In this document: piece by piece, positions 46,101 to 55,922 of the stretch
Layout of the letters: each line of letters begins with the position of its first letter
Numbering within the stretch: the stretch's first letter is position 1
Source of the DNA: Prochilodus magdalenae
Taxonomy: Eukaryota; Chordata; Actinopteri; Characiformes; Prochilodontidae
NCBI GenBank assembly: GCA_024036415.1
Contig: JAMWET010006979.1
Coordinates: forward strand, 1-64,000
Direction of reading: 5' to 3'
Length of the DNA: 64,000 nt
Made by a program: the position numbers and the translations under genes
Notes under the pieces: generated by a model
The model's database searches: none
Seen by the model: the letters and a program-made list of their open reading frames with translations, nothing else
Told to the model about the DNA's origin: nothing

Positions 46101-49100
46101 ATATACAGTGAGGAAAATAAGTATTTGAACACCCTGCGACTTTGCAAGTTCTCCCACTTAGAAATCATAGAGGGGTCTGAAATTTTCATCTTAGGTGCAT
46201 GTCCACTGTGAGAGACATAATCTAAAAAAAAAAAAAAAATCCGGAAATCACAATGTATGATTTTTAATAATTTATTTGTGTGTTACTACTGCAAATAAGT
46301 ATTTGAACACCTGCCAATCAGCAAAATTCTGGCCCTCAAAGACCTGTTAGTCCGCCTCTAAAAACTCCACCTCCACTCCACTTATTATTCTAAATTAGAA
46401 GCACCTGTTTGAGGTCGTTAGCTGCATAAAGACACCTGTCCACCCCACACAATCAGTAAGACTCCAACTACTAACATGGCTGAGACCAAAGAGCTGTCCA
46501 AAGACACCAGAGACAAAATTGTTGACCTCCACAAGGCTGGAAAGGGCTACGGGGCAATTGCCAAGCAGCTTGGTGAAAAAAGATCAACTGTTGGAGCAAT
46601 TATTAGAAAATGGAAGAAGCTAAACATTACTGTCAATCTCCCTCGGACTGGGGCTCCACGCAAGATCTTACCTCGTGGCGTATCAATGATCCTAAGAAAG
46701 GTGAGGAATCAGCCCAGAACTACACGGGAGGAGCTGGTCAATGACCTGAAGAGAGCTGGCACCACCGTTTCCAAGGTTACTGTGGGTAATACACTAAGAC
46801 GTCATAGTTAAAGTCATCCTTGGCACGGAAGGTTCCCCTGCTTAAATCAGCACATGTCCAGGCCCATCTTAAATTTGCCCATGACCATTTGGATGATCCA
46901 GAGGAGTCATGGGAGAAAGTTCTGTGGTCAGATGAGACCAAAATAGAACTTATTGGTCTTAATTCCACTCGCCGTGTTTGGAGGACGAAGAATGATGAGT
47001 ACCATGCCAAAAACACCATCCCTACTGTGAAGCATGGGGGTGGAAGCATCATGCTGTGGGGGTGTTTTTCTGCACATGGGACAGGACGACTGCACTGTAT
47101 TAAGGAGAGGATGACCGAGGCCATGTATTGCGAGATTTTGGGGAACAATCTCCTTCACTTAGTTAGAGCATTGAAGATGGGTCGTGGCTGGGTCTTCCAA
47201 CATGACAATGACCCAAAGCACACAGCCAGGATAACCAAGGAGTGGCTCCGTAAGAAGCATATCAAGGTTCTGGAGTGGCCTAGCCAGTCTCCAGACCTAA
47301 ACCCTATAGAAAATCTTTGGAGGGAACTCAGACTCTGTGTTTCTCAGCAACAGCCCAGAAACCTGGCTGATCTGGAGAAGATCTGTGTGGAGGAATGGGC
47401 CAAAATCCCTCCACACAAACTACGGGGAACGTTTGACCTCTGTAATTGCAAACAAAGGCCACTGTACCAAATATTAACATTGATTTTCACAGGTGTTCAA
47501 ATACTTATTTACAGCAGTAACACACAAATAAATTATACAAAAAAATCATACATTGTGATTTCCGGATTTTTTTTTAGATTATGTCTCTCTCAGTGGACAT
47601 GTACCTAAGATGAAAATTTCAGACCCCTCCATGATTTCTAAGTGGGAGAACTTGCAAAGTCGCAGGGTGTTCAAATACTTATTTTCCTCACTGTTTATGC
47701 ATATGTGTGTGTGTGTGTGTGTATGTGTGGGTCACCTGTAGCCACATAACTTTGCCCAATGATAACCAACGACACTACTAACTAGCCCCATAACAGATCC
47801 TCCACAGATCCTCCACATCCTCCACATCCAACATTATTTAAGTCTCTCTGTCTGCAAATCTGATGCTACCATGAGGATCTGTGCACAGCTACACCTGCCA
47901 CACATCAACATCCGTAGTGGGTCGCTTATTCCCTGCTGCCTTCATCTTGTTATTGCTTCGATTGTTGCTTTAAACTAGCAAAATGGACTGTTGGAACAAT
48001 GATAACTGACATCAAGAAACCTTCTTGTCCTTTTAAACCATACGCACAGAGGTGCTATCCACAAAACCTGATAAATTGCTATAAAATGATTTAACATTTT
48101 ATTGCCACATGTTCAAATGCTATCCAATAAGAATCAGAAACCTGCTTCTCAAACTAATGAAAACCTCATTTTTCCAACTAATATCACTAACTAGTGTTAA
48201 CTACTTAACTATTATACTTTGTGTCTTTTAGTGTGTGACATAGTTGTCTATGCATGTAAACGTTCTGCAAAGCTATAAGGAAGTATGTACCAGATGTGGA
48301 AATCTCTCCCACAGAAACCACTTTTCTCTGTTGCAAGAAGACCCCAGCGTGTAACACAATCATTACTGGCTGCCTGTAGGTGGAACCGCTATCACTTTTA
48401 AAAACTCGGGAATTTGACCAATCGGAACTGAGAGGGTGAGCTGACTAATCAGAGCACACTGGTGCTTAGAGACACAGGAGCTTTGAAAGAGGGGTTCAGA
48501 AAGAGTGTGAATGCAGATGTACAGTATGTGAAACATTTGGAAAAAACTGAAGCATGTATATCTATTGTAGTAGTAAAATGATGAACGTTAAAAATGAGCA
48601 TAATAGGCCCCCTTTAACTCTGATAAGGCTGATTGGCGGTGTTAATCTTCAGACACTATTAGTCAACTAGGTGCCCTTGAGTATGTTTAACAGCAGTCAG
48701 TTATCAAAACAGTAAACATTACAGTTAAGTTATGCAAGACTTATTTACTTGAGAAGTAAAAACCTGCCTACTGTATTTTTAGTTTACTCAGTGGCCACCT
48801 ATGCAATAAATTGATAAAAAATACTTTGCATTTTTACAGAAAATAATACATAAAATATAAAATGTGCCAGGCAACAAGTACAGTAAAGCCATTAGTTTGT
48901 TTAAATGTGGTGTGCTGACACAGGTGACTGGAGTAGTGTGGACCTTAAATTGTTCACCCAATGCAGATGTAAATATCTTGATTTAAAAGCTGACATTCTG
49001 CACTTTAACCATTATTTGTGCCATAGGCATCATTTAAACCATAATGTGCCAGAATACAGACGCAATCATTGTCTCATGATCTAATTGTTATGGCTCCTCA

Positions 49101-51362
49101 GAACTTGAATTCCTTAAACAGCAGTTCCATTTACAGCCACAGAGTGGCTCCATGGAGAGTACTACACTAGGCTGAATGGTCTACCAATGAAAAGAATGTG
49201 TGGTAGTTGGTGATCAGTAGAGCAAAGTCTATTCTTACCCCTGATGACATAGTAGAGCACAGTCAGAGTTCATTTCATATAGTCTAGTTTATCATGCAAT
49301 CATAGAACAACTCTATGACTGTTCAGCTGATATCAGTGAGTGGTCAGTGTTAAAAAGTCAATGTTAGAACATGTTTTACGCTAAAGATGGTATTCAAGAG
49401 CTTGGCTTAAAAATAAGACTTGATTATGAAGAGGAGAAGTTTCAGTGGGGAGTCACTTGCATTTTGATATCAGAGAGAAAATGCTTTTGATAAGGATGGC
49501 AGTGAATGAGTTTTCCACCGTCTATTAAAAGACAATCTTTGTGGCATCAGTAGGTCCAAAGGAATTTTCAAGTTGTCAAAAATGGTGAAATTACACTGTG
49601 AACCGTCACTGCTGGGTGTTTTCAGCAATATAATCTCTCCAGCTTCTAGCTTTCTGTTTAGCCTCTACTGCAAACAAAAAGCAGTTAAAAGAATAAAAAC
49701 TACAGTTTTCCTGTGACTACTGGAAATGATTTCTGAGATGCTGTTCTCTGATATCATTTTCATTATCAGTAATGGTGTTTTTACTAATCATAGAGTCTCG
49801 CTCCTTACCTGCCACGCGATGGGCCACGAGTCCTTCAAGATTAAGGCTTTCTTCCTCAGGTTCAGGCTCAGGTTCCTTTGCAGGTGTAACAGGGGGCATT
49901 GGGGAGGAGGATGCGCTGTAACTCTTTTGTGTGGCTGGATATGGCGACGAGCCCTGCAACTCTGGAGAGCAGGACACCACCGCACCTCCTGGGTAAACAG
50001 TCTGGGGCTTGATTGGAGATGGTAAGGGCATGGTGGGAGATGGAGTGGTGACGGATCCTCCCCTTATGCTGTAAGGGTCCTGCTGGTAGGTGGGCGAGGG
50101 AGAGTGGGGAGATTGGTACTGCCTCTGGTGAGCATCGGATGGTGGGGTCATGGGGTATGCAGGAGACGACCTGTGAGAAGATTGGCCATAGCTGGCTGAA
50201 GCAGAGAAAGGTTGTGTGCCAGCATAGTTATGGATGGCCTGGTCGGCTTGGTAGGAAGGTCTTGTTAGAGTCTGGGAGAATGGTTGGAACATTGAGCTGT
50301 TCTCCCCAGGTGGAGCACTCTGAGACTTGGGCACTGGCGTATGTGGCTCCAGGTCCAGCATGAGCATGTTGAGTGCCTCTATGGATTGCTCAACGTCATG
50401 TTGTGAAGCCCCGCCATGGGTAGGGAACTGAGGAAGGCCAGAACTGGGGACAAAGAAGGGGTCATCCATCAAACCATACTGGTGCCAGGCACTTAGCCCA
50501 CGCTGCACTGCCTCTCTGCTGCTTGTACTGCGCTCCGGAGCCTGCGGAAGATAACGAGGACCATCCAGCATGGGCGCACCATAAGACTGCGAGCGATACA
50601 TTCCTCCGTTCTGCCCGCTATAGTCCACCAATCGCTCTTGTGCCGAAGACGAGCCTCTCATCTGATGCACAGGCATTGTCTTGGTGCTTACCACTGGCCT
50701 CCTTTCTGGGAGACCACCCTGCTGCCTGTCGATCTCAACTACAGCTGACTCGGTCTGAGGCTGACTGTCTGCCGGAGTATCCCGGCCTTCAAAGGAAGAG
50801 AGAGTACCAAGGCTGTCAGCGCTGTTGTCCCCTATCTGACTGTCGGGTAACTCGTCATCGAGGATGTCTGTTTCCCGTTCAGTTCCAGTCCGCCCGTTTA
50901 CATGGACCTGTGCAGGTACAAGGTGGCGCACGCCAGCTCCAGGGCTTGTATTAGCCGGTGGAATGAAACCCTGACGAGGAAGAAGTGGTGGGCCTTCAAG
51001 TCCACTTAGCAGCTGCTCAAGCTCCCGCTTCTCACGAGGGCTGATGGGGGCATCAGTTGCAGGGTGGCTCACAGGGCCAGATGAGGACAGGGACTGCTGG
51101 GCGTCATCCGTGCGGTCAGTCTTTACAGAGGCAGTGGAGTTGCCCGAGTCACTGCTGACTGACAAGGCGTGGTCAGCAGCTGGCAGGGGGTGATTGGCTA
51201 CAGGCAGGGGAAGAGCGTGGCTGGCAGCAGGGATGGCTTGTTCAACTGCAGGAGGAATGCAGTCGCTTGCTGGGAGACCATTGACAACACCCTCAAGTGA
51301 GTCTTTCTTGCGCACCCGAGCGTAGAGGCTGCCGTCGAGTGGCCCTTGAGTGTGAGCAAGGT
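30982..51362 (-). CDS. tns1: Tensin-1, C-terminal 1271 residues in 17 exons (5' part missing)
   Basis: Tensin links integrin tails and actin at focal and fibrillar adhesions. Exons, in order: 51362-49809, 45643-45566, 44118-43925, 43039-42889, 41343-41248, 40018-39992, 39532-39376, 38720-38035, 37389-37300, 37206-37078, 36985-36890, 34663-34586, 33908-33837, 32204-32036, 31721-31653, 31246-31217, 31123-30982. All internal boundaries are GT-AG and the phase is continuous to a TGA stop. Domains: linker [14 protein letters not shown], a Pro/Ser-rich centre (about residues 30-990), SH2 (about 995-1105, pocket Arg about 1026), PTB (about 1135-1268). Tensin-1 rather than tensin-3 is favoured by [26 protein letters not shown] and [18 protein letters not shown]-like and C2 domains lie outside the window. 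The tns1a or tns1b paralogue cannot be decided. Confidence 0.9.
31217..31246 (-). CDS. tns1: tns1 exon P: 30-nt PTB exon
   Basis: Acceptor TTTTCCAACAG and donor GTAAGTGC bound WVKADGGSA, which joins the preceding RK and following RLFGF in frame. Very short but strictly required by phase (2 in, 2 out). Confidence 0.93.
31653..31721 (-). CDS. tns1: tns1 exon O: PTB domain
   Basis: Acceptor GTTTCTTCAAG, then [20 protein letters not shown] and ERK, donor GTAAGTACT. FFRRHYP.N(T/S)V..C..DPQ(E/D)RKW is diagnostic for the tensin PTB. Confidence 0.95.
32036..32204 (-). CDS. tns1: tns1 exon N: PTB domain, first half
   Basis: Acceptor TTATTCTGTGCAG, then [39 protein letters not shown] and donor GTAAGTTT. 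This is the start of the tensin PTB domain, which binds NPxY motifs of beta-integrin tails. Confidence 0.96.
33696..33832. repeat. Purine-rich (GA)n tract, CT-rich on the tns1 sense strand
   Basis: About 135 bp of GAGA with GAAA and GACA variants. On the tns1 (minus) strand it is a CU-rich tract that starts 4 nt inside the intron after the exon M donor. Confidence 0.85.
33837..33908 (-). CDS. tns1: tns1 exon M: SH2-PTB linker
   Basis: Acceptor CCCTGAGTAG, then [20 protein letters not shown] and KQGA, donor GTATTTC. (D/E)LLKQGA is conserved immediately before the PTB domain. The donor runs straight into a long CT-rich intronic tract. Confidence 0.92.
34586..34663 (-). CDS. tns1: tns1 exon L: SH2 domain end
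   Basis: Acceptor TTGTGTCTACAG, then [20 protein letters not shown] and MIPTR, donor GTGAGAGC. It completes the SH2 fold ([11 protein letters not shown]). Confidence 0.95.
34664..36889. other. tns1 intron K-L, with an interspersed repeat fragment
   Basis: AT-rich intron of 2.2 kb. At 35838-35937, GGGGTGCCCAACTCAGGAGG followed by GCCACAG and TTGAATCAGTTGTGTTTAAG resembles a widespread fish repeat that typically reads GGGTGCCCAACTCTGGTCCT and ends near ATCAG.TGTGTTT. No other feature recognised. Confidence 0.45.
36890..36985 (-). CDS. tns1: tns1 exon K: SH2 domain, continued
   Basis: Acceptor CTTGTTAAAG, then [20 protein letters not shown] and [12 protein letters not shown], donor GTATGTT. 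The (R/E)HFLIE.(S/T)PKGV.LKGC.NEP.FG string is diagnostic for tensin SH2 domains. Confidence 0.96.
37078..37206 (-). CDS. tns1: tns1 exon J: SH2 phosphotyrosine pocket
   Basis: Acceptor CTCCTACCTCAG, then [20 protein letters not shown] and [16 protein letters not shown], donor GTAAATG. The FVIRDS arginine is the invariant SH2 residue that binds phosphotyrosine and it is intact. Confidence 0.96.
37300..37389 (-). CDS. tns1: tns1 exon I: SH2 domain start
   Basis: Acceptor ACTCTTCCCAG, then [20 protein letters not shown] and [10 protein letters not shown], donor [28 protein letters not shown] is the conserved beginning of the tensin SH2 domain, where W opens the fold. Confidence 0.95.
38035..38720 (-). 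CDS. tns1: tns1 exon H: second large Pro/Ser-rich exon
   Basis: Acceptor CTCTATAACAG at 38721 gives [13 protein letters not shown] after the preceding GG. The 686 nt encode about 229 residues with [20 protein letters not shown], many SP sites ([54 protein letters not shown]) and the terminal EPTLVSIYG before donor GTAAGTCAG at 38034. Repeated GR.GKF.PPSP.LNRH-type text is typical of tensin-1 just before the SH2 domain. No folded domain is predicted. Confidence 0.92.
38915..39095. repeat. Short minisatellite, 33-35 bp unit, in tns1 intron G-H
   Basis: Three to four tandem copies of TTATG(C/A)TGGTCTGCAGCAAT plus about 14 variable bases, flanked by inverted-style words (GGTCACCAGCAACACCAGC at the left, GGTCACCACCAAAACCAGC at the right). 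Confidence 0.75.
39376..39532 (-). CDS. tns1: tns1 exon G
   Basis: Acceptor TTCTTTCTACAG, then [13 protein letters not shown], a Pro-rich stretch with [18 protein letters not shown], and SSAIYNPDG, with donor GTAAATG at 39375. Disordered, proline-rich tensin centre. Confidence 0.88.
39992..40018 (-). CDS. tns1: tns1 exon F: 27-nt microexon
   Basis: Acceptor CTTGCCACTGTCAG and donor GTAAGAAG bound 27 nt that read DSDSSDDLE after joining the preceding G. Phase 1 at both ends means that it can be included or skipped in frame. The acidic Ser/Asp content resembles casein kinase 2 sites. Upstream intron is pyrimidine-rich and has two TGC words within 20 nt of the acceptor. Confidence 0.8.
40019..40624. 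other. tns1 intron E-F, first part
   Basis: Mostly unassigned. 40370-40600 reads like a degraded DNA-transposon repeat found in fish (GGGGCATTGTGATCTTCGGC near 40564), but I could not define its ends. Confidence 0.35.
40625..41123. mobile_element. Tc1-derived MITE in tns1 intron
   Basis: The left end CAGCTCTGGAAATAAATAAG (40625) pairs with the right end, whose reverse complement reads TAGCTCTGGAAAAATTTGAG (41123). These are terminal inverted repeats of a known fish Tc1 type, and TA lies beside the left end. Inside, words such as CGCCACTCGTTCGAATGTCA and CTTAACCACCGTAAGATGAC recall the start of a Tc1 transposase, but most of the gene is gone. About 0.5 kb; non-autonomous. Confidence 0.75.
41248..41343 (-). 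CDS. tns1: tns1 exon E
   Basis: Acceptor TGGTTTTACAG, then [20 protein letters not shown] followed by [11 protein letters not shown], and donor GTCAGT. RSPPGL.KTPLS.LG..(x)NP is a strong tensin-1 signature and one of the best arguments for the paralogue call. Confidence 0.9.
41344..42888. other. tns1 intron D-E
   Basis: No exon recognised. 42285-42480 is GC-richer than the rest and contains an AAATGCCC...GGGCATTT inverted repeat (42298-42345); the minus-strand open frame through it (42475-42185) is not a tensin exon. Confidence 0.45.
42889..43039 (-). CDS. tns1: tns1 exon D
   Basis: Acceptor CACCTCATCAG, then [15 protein letters not shown] directly continuing GRPKE, followed by Ser/Pro/Thr-rich [19 protein letters not shown] and donor GTAAGT at 42888. 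HSY+EA(F/Y)EE is conserved in tensins. Several SP/TP pairs are possible proline-directed kinase sites. Confidence 0.92.
43040..43924. other. tns1 intron C-D
   Basis: Contains a poly-A/(AAT)n run at 43397-43425 and a repeat fragment (43255-43355) also seen at 32838-32925. No other feature. Confidence 0.5.
43925..44118 (-). CDS. tns1: tns1 exon C
   Basis: Acceptor TCTGACAG, then [28 protein letters not shown] and [19 protein letters not shown], ending at GAG before donor GTGCAAGT. The RRR..S.GQY and [10 protein letters not shown] motifs are conserved in tensin-1. Probable basophilic kinase site at RRRTTS. Confidence 0.92.
44119..45565. other. tns1 intron B-C
   Basis: No exon recognised. A short (GATA)n run lies at 45369-45384 and a TATATA/TGTG-rich patch at 45150-45215. 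Confidence 0.5.
45566..45643 (-). CDS. tns1: tns1 exon B: 78-nt phase-1 exon
   Basis: Acceptor CCCACCCAG and donor CTCTG/GTTTGT bound 26 codons reading [20 protein letters not shown] then RSYSFS. The exon is symmetric (phase 1 at both ends, length divisible by three), so it can be skipped without a frame change; exon A also joins exon C in frame. The serine-rich RHRSYSFS end could be a phosphorylation site. Intronic Tc1 element copy 2 lies upstream of it in the same intron. Confidence 0.85.
46106..47693 (+). mobile_element. Tc1-like transposon, young copy 2, in tns1 intron
   Basis: The 1588-bp element lies in the intron between exons A and B, antisense to tns1. Terminal inverted repeats of about 205 bp (46106-46314 and 47490-47693) begin CAGTGAGGAAAATAAGTATT and differ at only a handful of positions plus the length of an A-run. 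Each arm carries the word AAATAAGTATTTGAACACC twice, at the outer and inner end, which is the IR/DR arrangement used as paired transposase binding sites. TA precedes the left end; TT follows the right end, so one side of the target duplication has mutated or the boundary is off by a base or two. Confidence 0.93.
46476..47480 (+). pseudogene. Tc1 transposase with two small lesions (copy 2)
   Basis: Start at 46476 ([20 protein letters not shown]). Residues 1-110 hold two HTH units ([20 protein letters not shown] and [22 protein letters not shown]) that bind the inverted repeats. A single-base deletion at about 46810 (CATAGTTAAAG where CAT.GTTTAAAG is expected) creates a stop. The second frame then reads on through [11 protein letters not shown] (first Asp), [21 protein letters not shown] (second Asp) and [11 protein letters not shown] (Glu), with 34 residues between the second Asp and Glu: an intact DD34E catalytic triad. 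A second small deletion near 47424 shifts the last 20 or so codons; the expected frame there still reads [16 protein letters not shown] and a stop. Likely silenced recently. Confidence 0.9.
47702..47722. repeat. (TG)n short tract
   Basis: TGTGTGTG run immediately outside the right end of Tc1 copy 2. Confidence 0.8.
47723..49808. other. tns1 intron A-B, 5' part
   Basis: No exon recognised. 48370-48616 is a MITE fragment (next entry). The rest is unassigned AT-rich intron. Confidence 0.5.
48370..48616. mobile_element. hAT-like MITE fragment
   Basis: The stretch from TTGACCAATCGGAACTGAGAG-like text to AAAAATGAGCATAATAGGCC and CCCTTTAA resembles abundant fish non-autonomous hAT repeats that end CATAATAGG(T/C)CCCCTTTAA. 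Left terminus not located. Confidence 0.45.
49809..51362 (-). CDS. tns1: tns1 exon A: large central exon
   Basis: This 1554-nt exon follows acceptor TTTTGTTTCAG and opens with two bases completing a codon, then [19 protein letters not shown], the hallmark segment just after the tensin C2 domain. It contains [75 protein letters not shown] and, at the end, [13 protein letters not shown], all recognisable tensin-1 landmarks. It is otherwise low in fixed structure and rich in Pro, Ser and Gln, as expected for the disordered tensin centre that is phosphorylated and binds partners. Donor: GCAG then GTAAGG at 49808. It is the most 5' exon that I can identify. Confidence 0.93.
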
Positions 51363-52732
51363 CTGAAACAAAAGTTAAAAATCATTATCTATAGAAAGTC
51401 CAAAACACATACGCACATATGTACAGAACAGATCGACATACTGATCATTCTTTTTATACACTGTTTAGTGTTTTTGTGCAATAACATTTATTATAATAAG
51501 AGAATGATGGAGTTCAGGAGGTGAAAAAGTCATTCCGGGGTTAGCTCAGGGACACATGTTAGTGTTTTGCTGCCTGCCTTGTTTGTATCTGCTTTTGCCA
51601 GCAGTGGAGCAGTATGCAAGCACACCTTGGCTTTAAAAAGTAACACCTTCTGTTTGGGAGCCTCCTTGGCCATCTGCTAAGGTGCTGTAAGATCAGTAGC
51701 AAATGATAAAGCTCCACAGCAGGGTCACATGTGCTCTCTGCGGGTGGGGGAGTAGTTGGACTGAGGAGACATGGTAAAGTACTTTAGCCTATTTTAGCCT
51801 TGGTCATGTTGCTTTCAAAAACATTGACAGAAACAGAATGTATGATACAACCTGTCCTGTTTCAACAAATGCATTTTTGTGGCACCATTTCCAATTATTA
51901 TCATTTTTTTGCAAGATAATAAATTATAATGGGCCGGTGACATGTATTCTACTGTGAATGGAAAAGAACAACGCTTTTTTGGTAGTGGTTAACACACATT
52001 ATGTCATTGTCCCCATCAAATAAACAGTACTTAAAGATGCACAGCTGTTTCTGTCCATCCTTCCTCTGTGAGAAGACAACTCAACATTATAAATCTGTAG
52101 CTGCCAAAAAGAAAATAAGAAAAGAAAACAAAAACGAATAACAATTGTCTAAATGTTTCAAATTATTTGGATTATGTGAACCAGTAAATGCAACCAACTT
52201 CTAAGACTGGGATTTAGAGGCGTGGAAAAATATCACTGTAGATTTCTATGGACAAATAAAATCAAGTGTCCTCATATAAAAGGAAGCTGTTATAAGGACA
52301 GACATTTACACACTAAAATATTATTTGTTCTTTAATATTTTATAGTACATACATGCCTTCTGCATTTTCATGTCACTGAAATCTAAATAACTTGTACTTA
52401 ATGGCTGTTTTGACAGGAAATAAAATGACAAATCTAAGAACCACACAAATGTCATTTTTAGATGGTTGGCTATGTAGATACAGCATGCTGCCTAAAAATG
52501 TAAACAATGTATAACCTTTGTCAATGTGATAAAGTTAATATTGTTTAATTTTATTTAGAAAAAGGTAGCATGCACAAATTATTTAGTGACTGGAATTTCA
52601 AAATGACCTCCATTGTAGTCACTGCATGGTGCAACTCACCTAGAAGTGTAGTGAGGTCAAACCTTCAGACAAGCCCACTAATGATGCAACTAGCCCACTG
52701 GGGAAATGATGCCAATCCTGGCATGTGACTTT
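51363..52732. other. Upstream intron or flank, no exon recognised
   Basis: Directly 5' of exon A on the minus strand. No tensin C2 exon is readable. AT-rich, nothing else assigned. Confidence 0.45.
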
Positions 52733-52734
52733 GC

Positions 52735-52749
52735 TGTGTGTGTGTGTAG

Positions 52750-52813
<64 letters not shown>
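52735..52813. repeat. (TG)n microsatellite
   Basis: TG dinucleotide run of about 75 bp, with one TAGGGG interruption near its start. Confidence 0.95.
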
Positions 52814-52816
<3 letters not shown>

Positions 52817-55800
52817 TCAAGGAGGGGGAAAATGGGGAGCCACTTCACAATGCAACAGAAGGTCTGAGGGCCATACACTGAGAGACATGTTATCATATCT
52901 GACAAGGACAGAACTATGCAAGATACATTTGGCCTTTGGCTAGATATCTGTGTTTACAGAGACCTTTTAATGTGTTCAAGAGCATTTACATGAACGGGAT
53001 CACAGGTTAAATCTCATACATGTAATATAATTTCTGTTTGTCTAATTTGGACGAAGCAGATGCCTTTCAGCAGTAATGAGGGGTGGCATGCAGAGTGCGC
53101 TGTACTATCGAACGTCACAGACATGATTTTAATAGTGTTAGGCTGTTAATTAGGTTCAGGATTTCACAATATTTAGCACAATGTCTCACTAGTAAGTTTG
53201 GCCTCTGTCAGCAGAAAAAGAAATCTACTCTCCCCTTTTTGGGATTTTTTTGGTCTAAAATGAATTCCTGAAATTCCAAAGTCGGAGGTGTTACCAATCA
53301 CAGGTGGTACGGATGCTGTCACCCAACAACACATACAGAAATAAAATACAAATTGGAAAACAGCTCCTTTACTGTTTAGAAAGAAGAACTGTTACTTGAT
53401 ATCAGTACCTAAGTAAAGGTGACTAGTTATCATACTTATCTTTCTGATACAACATATTACTGTGAGCTGTACTGCACATCATTATTGGATATGATATCAA
53501 CTGAGGATAATAAATAATAATAATAATTTTAAACCAATTGTTTATAGGTATTGTTAGATGTGAGTTTGTTTATGTTTGTGCAAAATATTACCAATGTAAT
53601 AAATGGCCTATTTGAGATATTCTGTGTATGTACACTAGCAAATATGGTTATTGATATTGCTTTTCTGTTATTTACTTCAGAACATATTTATAGGTCTACT
53701 GGAAAATATAAACAGTACATTTACAGTCAACTTCCAAGGGCATCCAAACGCATTTGACACTCGTTAGATATGTACTACACATGTTTGGTGGTTCATTTCT
53801 AAACCTTATCCAGCAGCCTAAATAGCTTGTCTGCCGTGAATGCATGTGTGTGTAAGAGGAGTGGAATCTCTCTGGGGACAGTCATAGAGGCCTGGGCCTC
53901 TGGAGGAAGGCGTCAGAGGCTCAAGCTGTAAAAAGCCCCCTGCCATCTCTAATGGTCCTACTGAATCTCTGGGGTCCATTAGGCAAAGTTTCTGTTACAG
54001 CCTTAGACTGCTTCTAATCTCCAGGCCAGCTCAGAGCAACATCCAGTGGTGGAAAAGCACCTCACTAAACAGTTCCTGCTGAAGGGGCAACATGCCTTCA
54101 CGCTTATCCCTATGCTGTATGAGCTGGTAAAAAGCTATTCTGTCAGACTCATACCCCCAACACCTGTGCAATATGCCACAGTATAATCATTGTCATACCT
54201 GCTTATTATCAAATCAAATGGACACATGAGTAATGCAAAACCATGAATGTGTGTTAAGAGTGACTTCTTGCGGCTTCTGGACTCAAACAGCCCTAAACAT
54301 TCAGCAATTGATCAGACAACAGACTAAAGGAAGGCTCAGTAATGAGGAACACAATTAAAAGGAAACAGCCTATTCACAATTTTAAAAAAAAGTTAGCATC
54401 ATATTTACTAATAACTTTCATGCAAATGAGCACAGGTGCAACTTCATCATTAGCAGCACAATATAACCACATGCCTGACTCAAATGCTTTTAGTATGGAT
54501 GCCTATTGCTGCCCGGTAAATGAAAAACCCCACATCTCACTTCATATACTACAACACTATTTTTACACATACTAAGCAGTGCACTAAACAATGTGTAAAA
54601 ATAGTGCACCACCACCACGTGCTCTCAGTTGAATAGTATGTAAGGCAAAGAAGTGCATAGTTTGGGTCAAAACACTTTATGTTTCTCTGATTCTGGCACT
54701 TTAGAAAGTTAGGTCAAAATAGTGACATATTTTTCTTGAGATTTGAATTCATTAGGTCAAAATAAGGACTAAAAACTAAACAATAAGTGAACCCAAACAA
54801 GAAATTATTTAGACTTCCTGTTTTTTTTATCTGTTTGTTTGGTGGTTTGAGACTTAACTGGGCAGTGCAACGGAAATTTAAAGAATTATAAGGATAAAAG
54901 AAATGCTCTCAAGACACTGTTCCTACAGTCTTAAAAATACTACTTTAAAACATTGTTTTTAAAAAAAAACAATTGCTTACATATTGTCATCATTTAAAGA
55001 ATAACATCACATGGTGGGAGTCTACAAATTTTTTTTTGTCTTAGTTAAATATAAATATATAGCTTTCTCAGCTACAACAGTGTCATCTCCAATATCTCCA
55101 TGTTTGAAACCACATTAGAACAAAAAATAAGACTTTTCTTAGTCATATGATAGTCATATTTACTATCAGTCATAATCAAAAGCTTCATTATAATAATCTC
55201 CTACCAGTATTTAACTGTGGGAAGGAAACACGTATAATTGCAATGAGGCACTGGCACTAAAGAACCAGTCCATATAGTACATTGCTATAGCCACCTATTT
55301 AATGCCAAAGCAGTAGTGTGGACCAGTACAAATGAGTACAATAGCCTACATAGAAATAACAAATGACTTAAATACAATATGACATATATAGTAGTGCTGT
55401 ATAATATATGAGATGAGAAATGTATAAATGTTCAGCAGTGCTGTTCTACTGGCAGTAGATACTGGCACTGGCACTATAGTGAGTAATGAAACTGGTAAGG
55501 CCTGCAGGGGCCTCATTTCAGTGGACAGACATGATCTTATACAGCAGCTTTAACATCCGCTTACATTTCAGGCACTGAAACACACAAATCACTAGGCAGA
55601 CTTGCAGATCAGATGCACACATGGAGTCACTACTCTGGCCCAGCCAGACAGTCTGGATCATTTTGAGGAATACAATTTATCTGTAACACAGCAGTGTGCA
55701 GGAGCCACGTATAAAGTGTCAAGTAAATGGCCCATAATTATGGTGATGGTAGTGAAGGCTAAATACTGAATACACTGTACTAAATATATCCAAGAACATA

Positions 55801-55922
55801 TTCCTTTACAATGCACCAAAAGTAATGTTTTCAAAATACATTTACACTAAATGTTGGAAAATTGGAGATCTTACAATCAGTTCTGCTACTACTGATATTA
55901 TTTGTTTTGTGCATTACTTCAT
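52814..55922. other. Upstream intron or flank, no exon recognised
   Basis: Searched on both strands for tensin PTP/C2 exons; none found. 53860-54080 is GC-richer but its frames are closed. Confidence 0.45.

Noticed and set aside
50523..50954. 143-codon plus-strand frame
   Set aside because: Antisense shadow of tns1 exon A.
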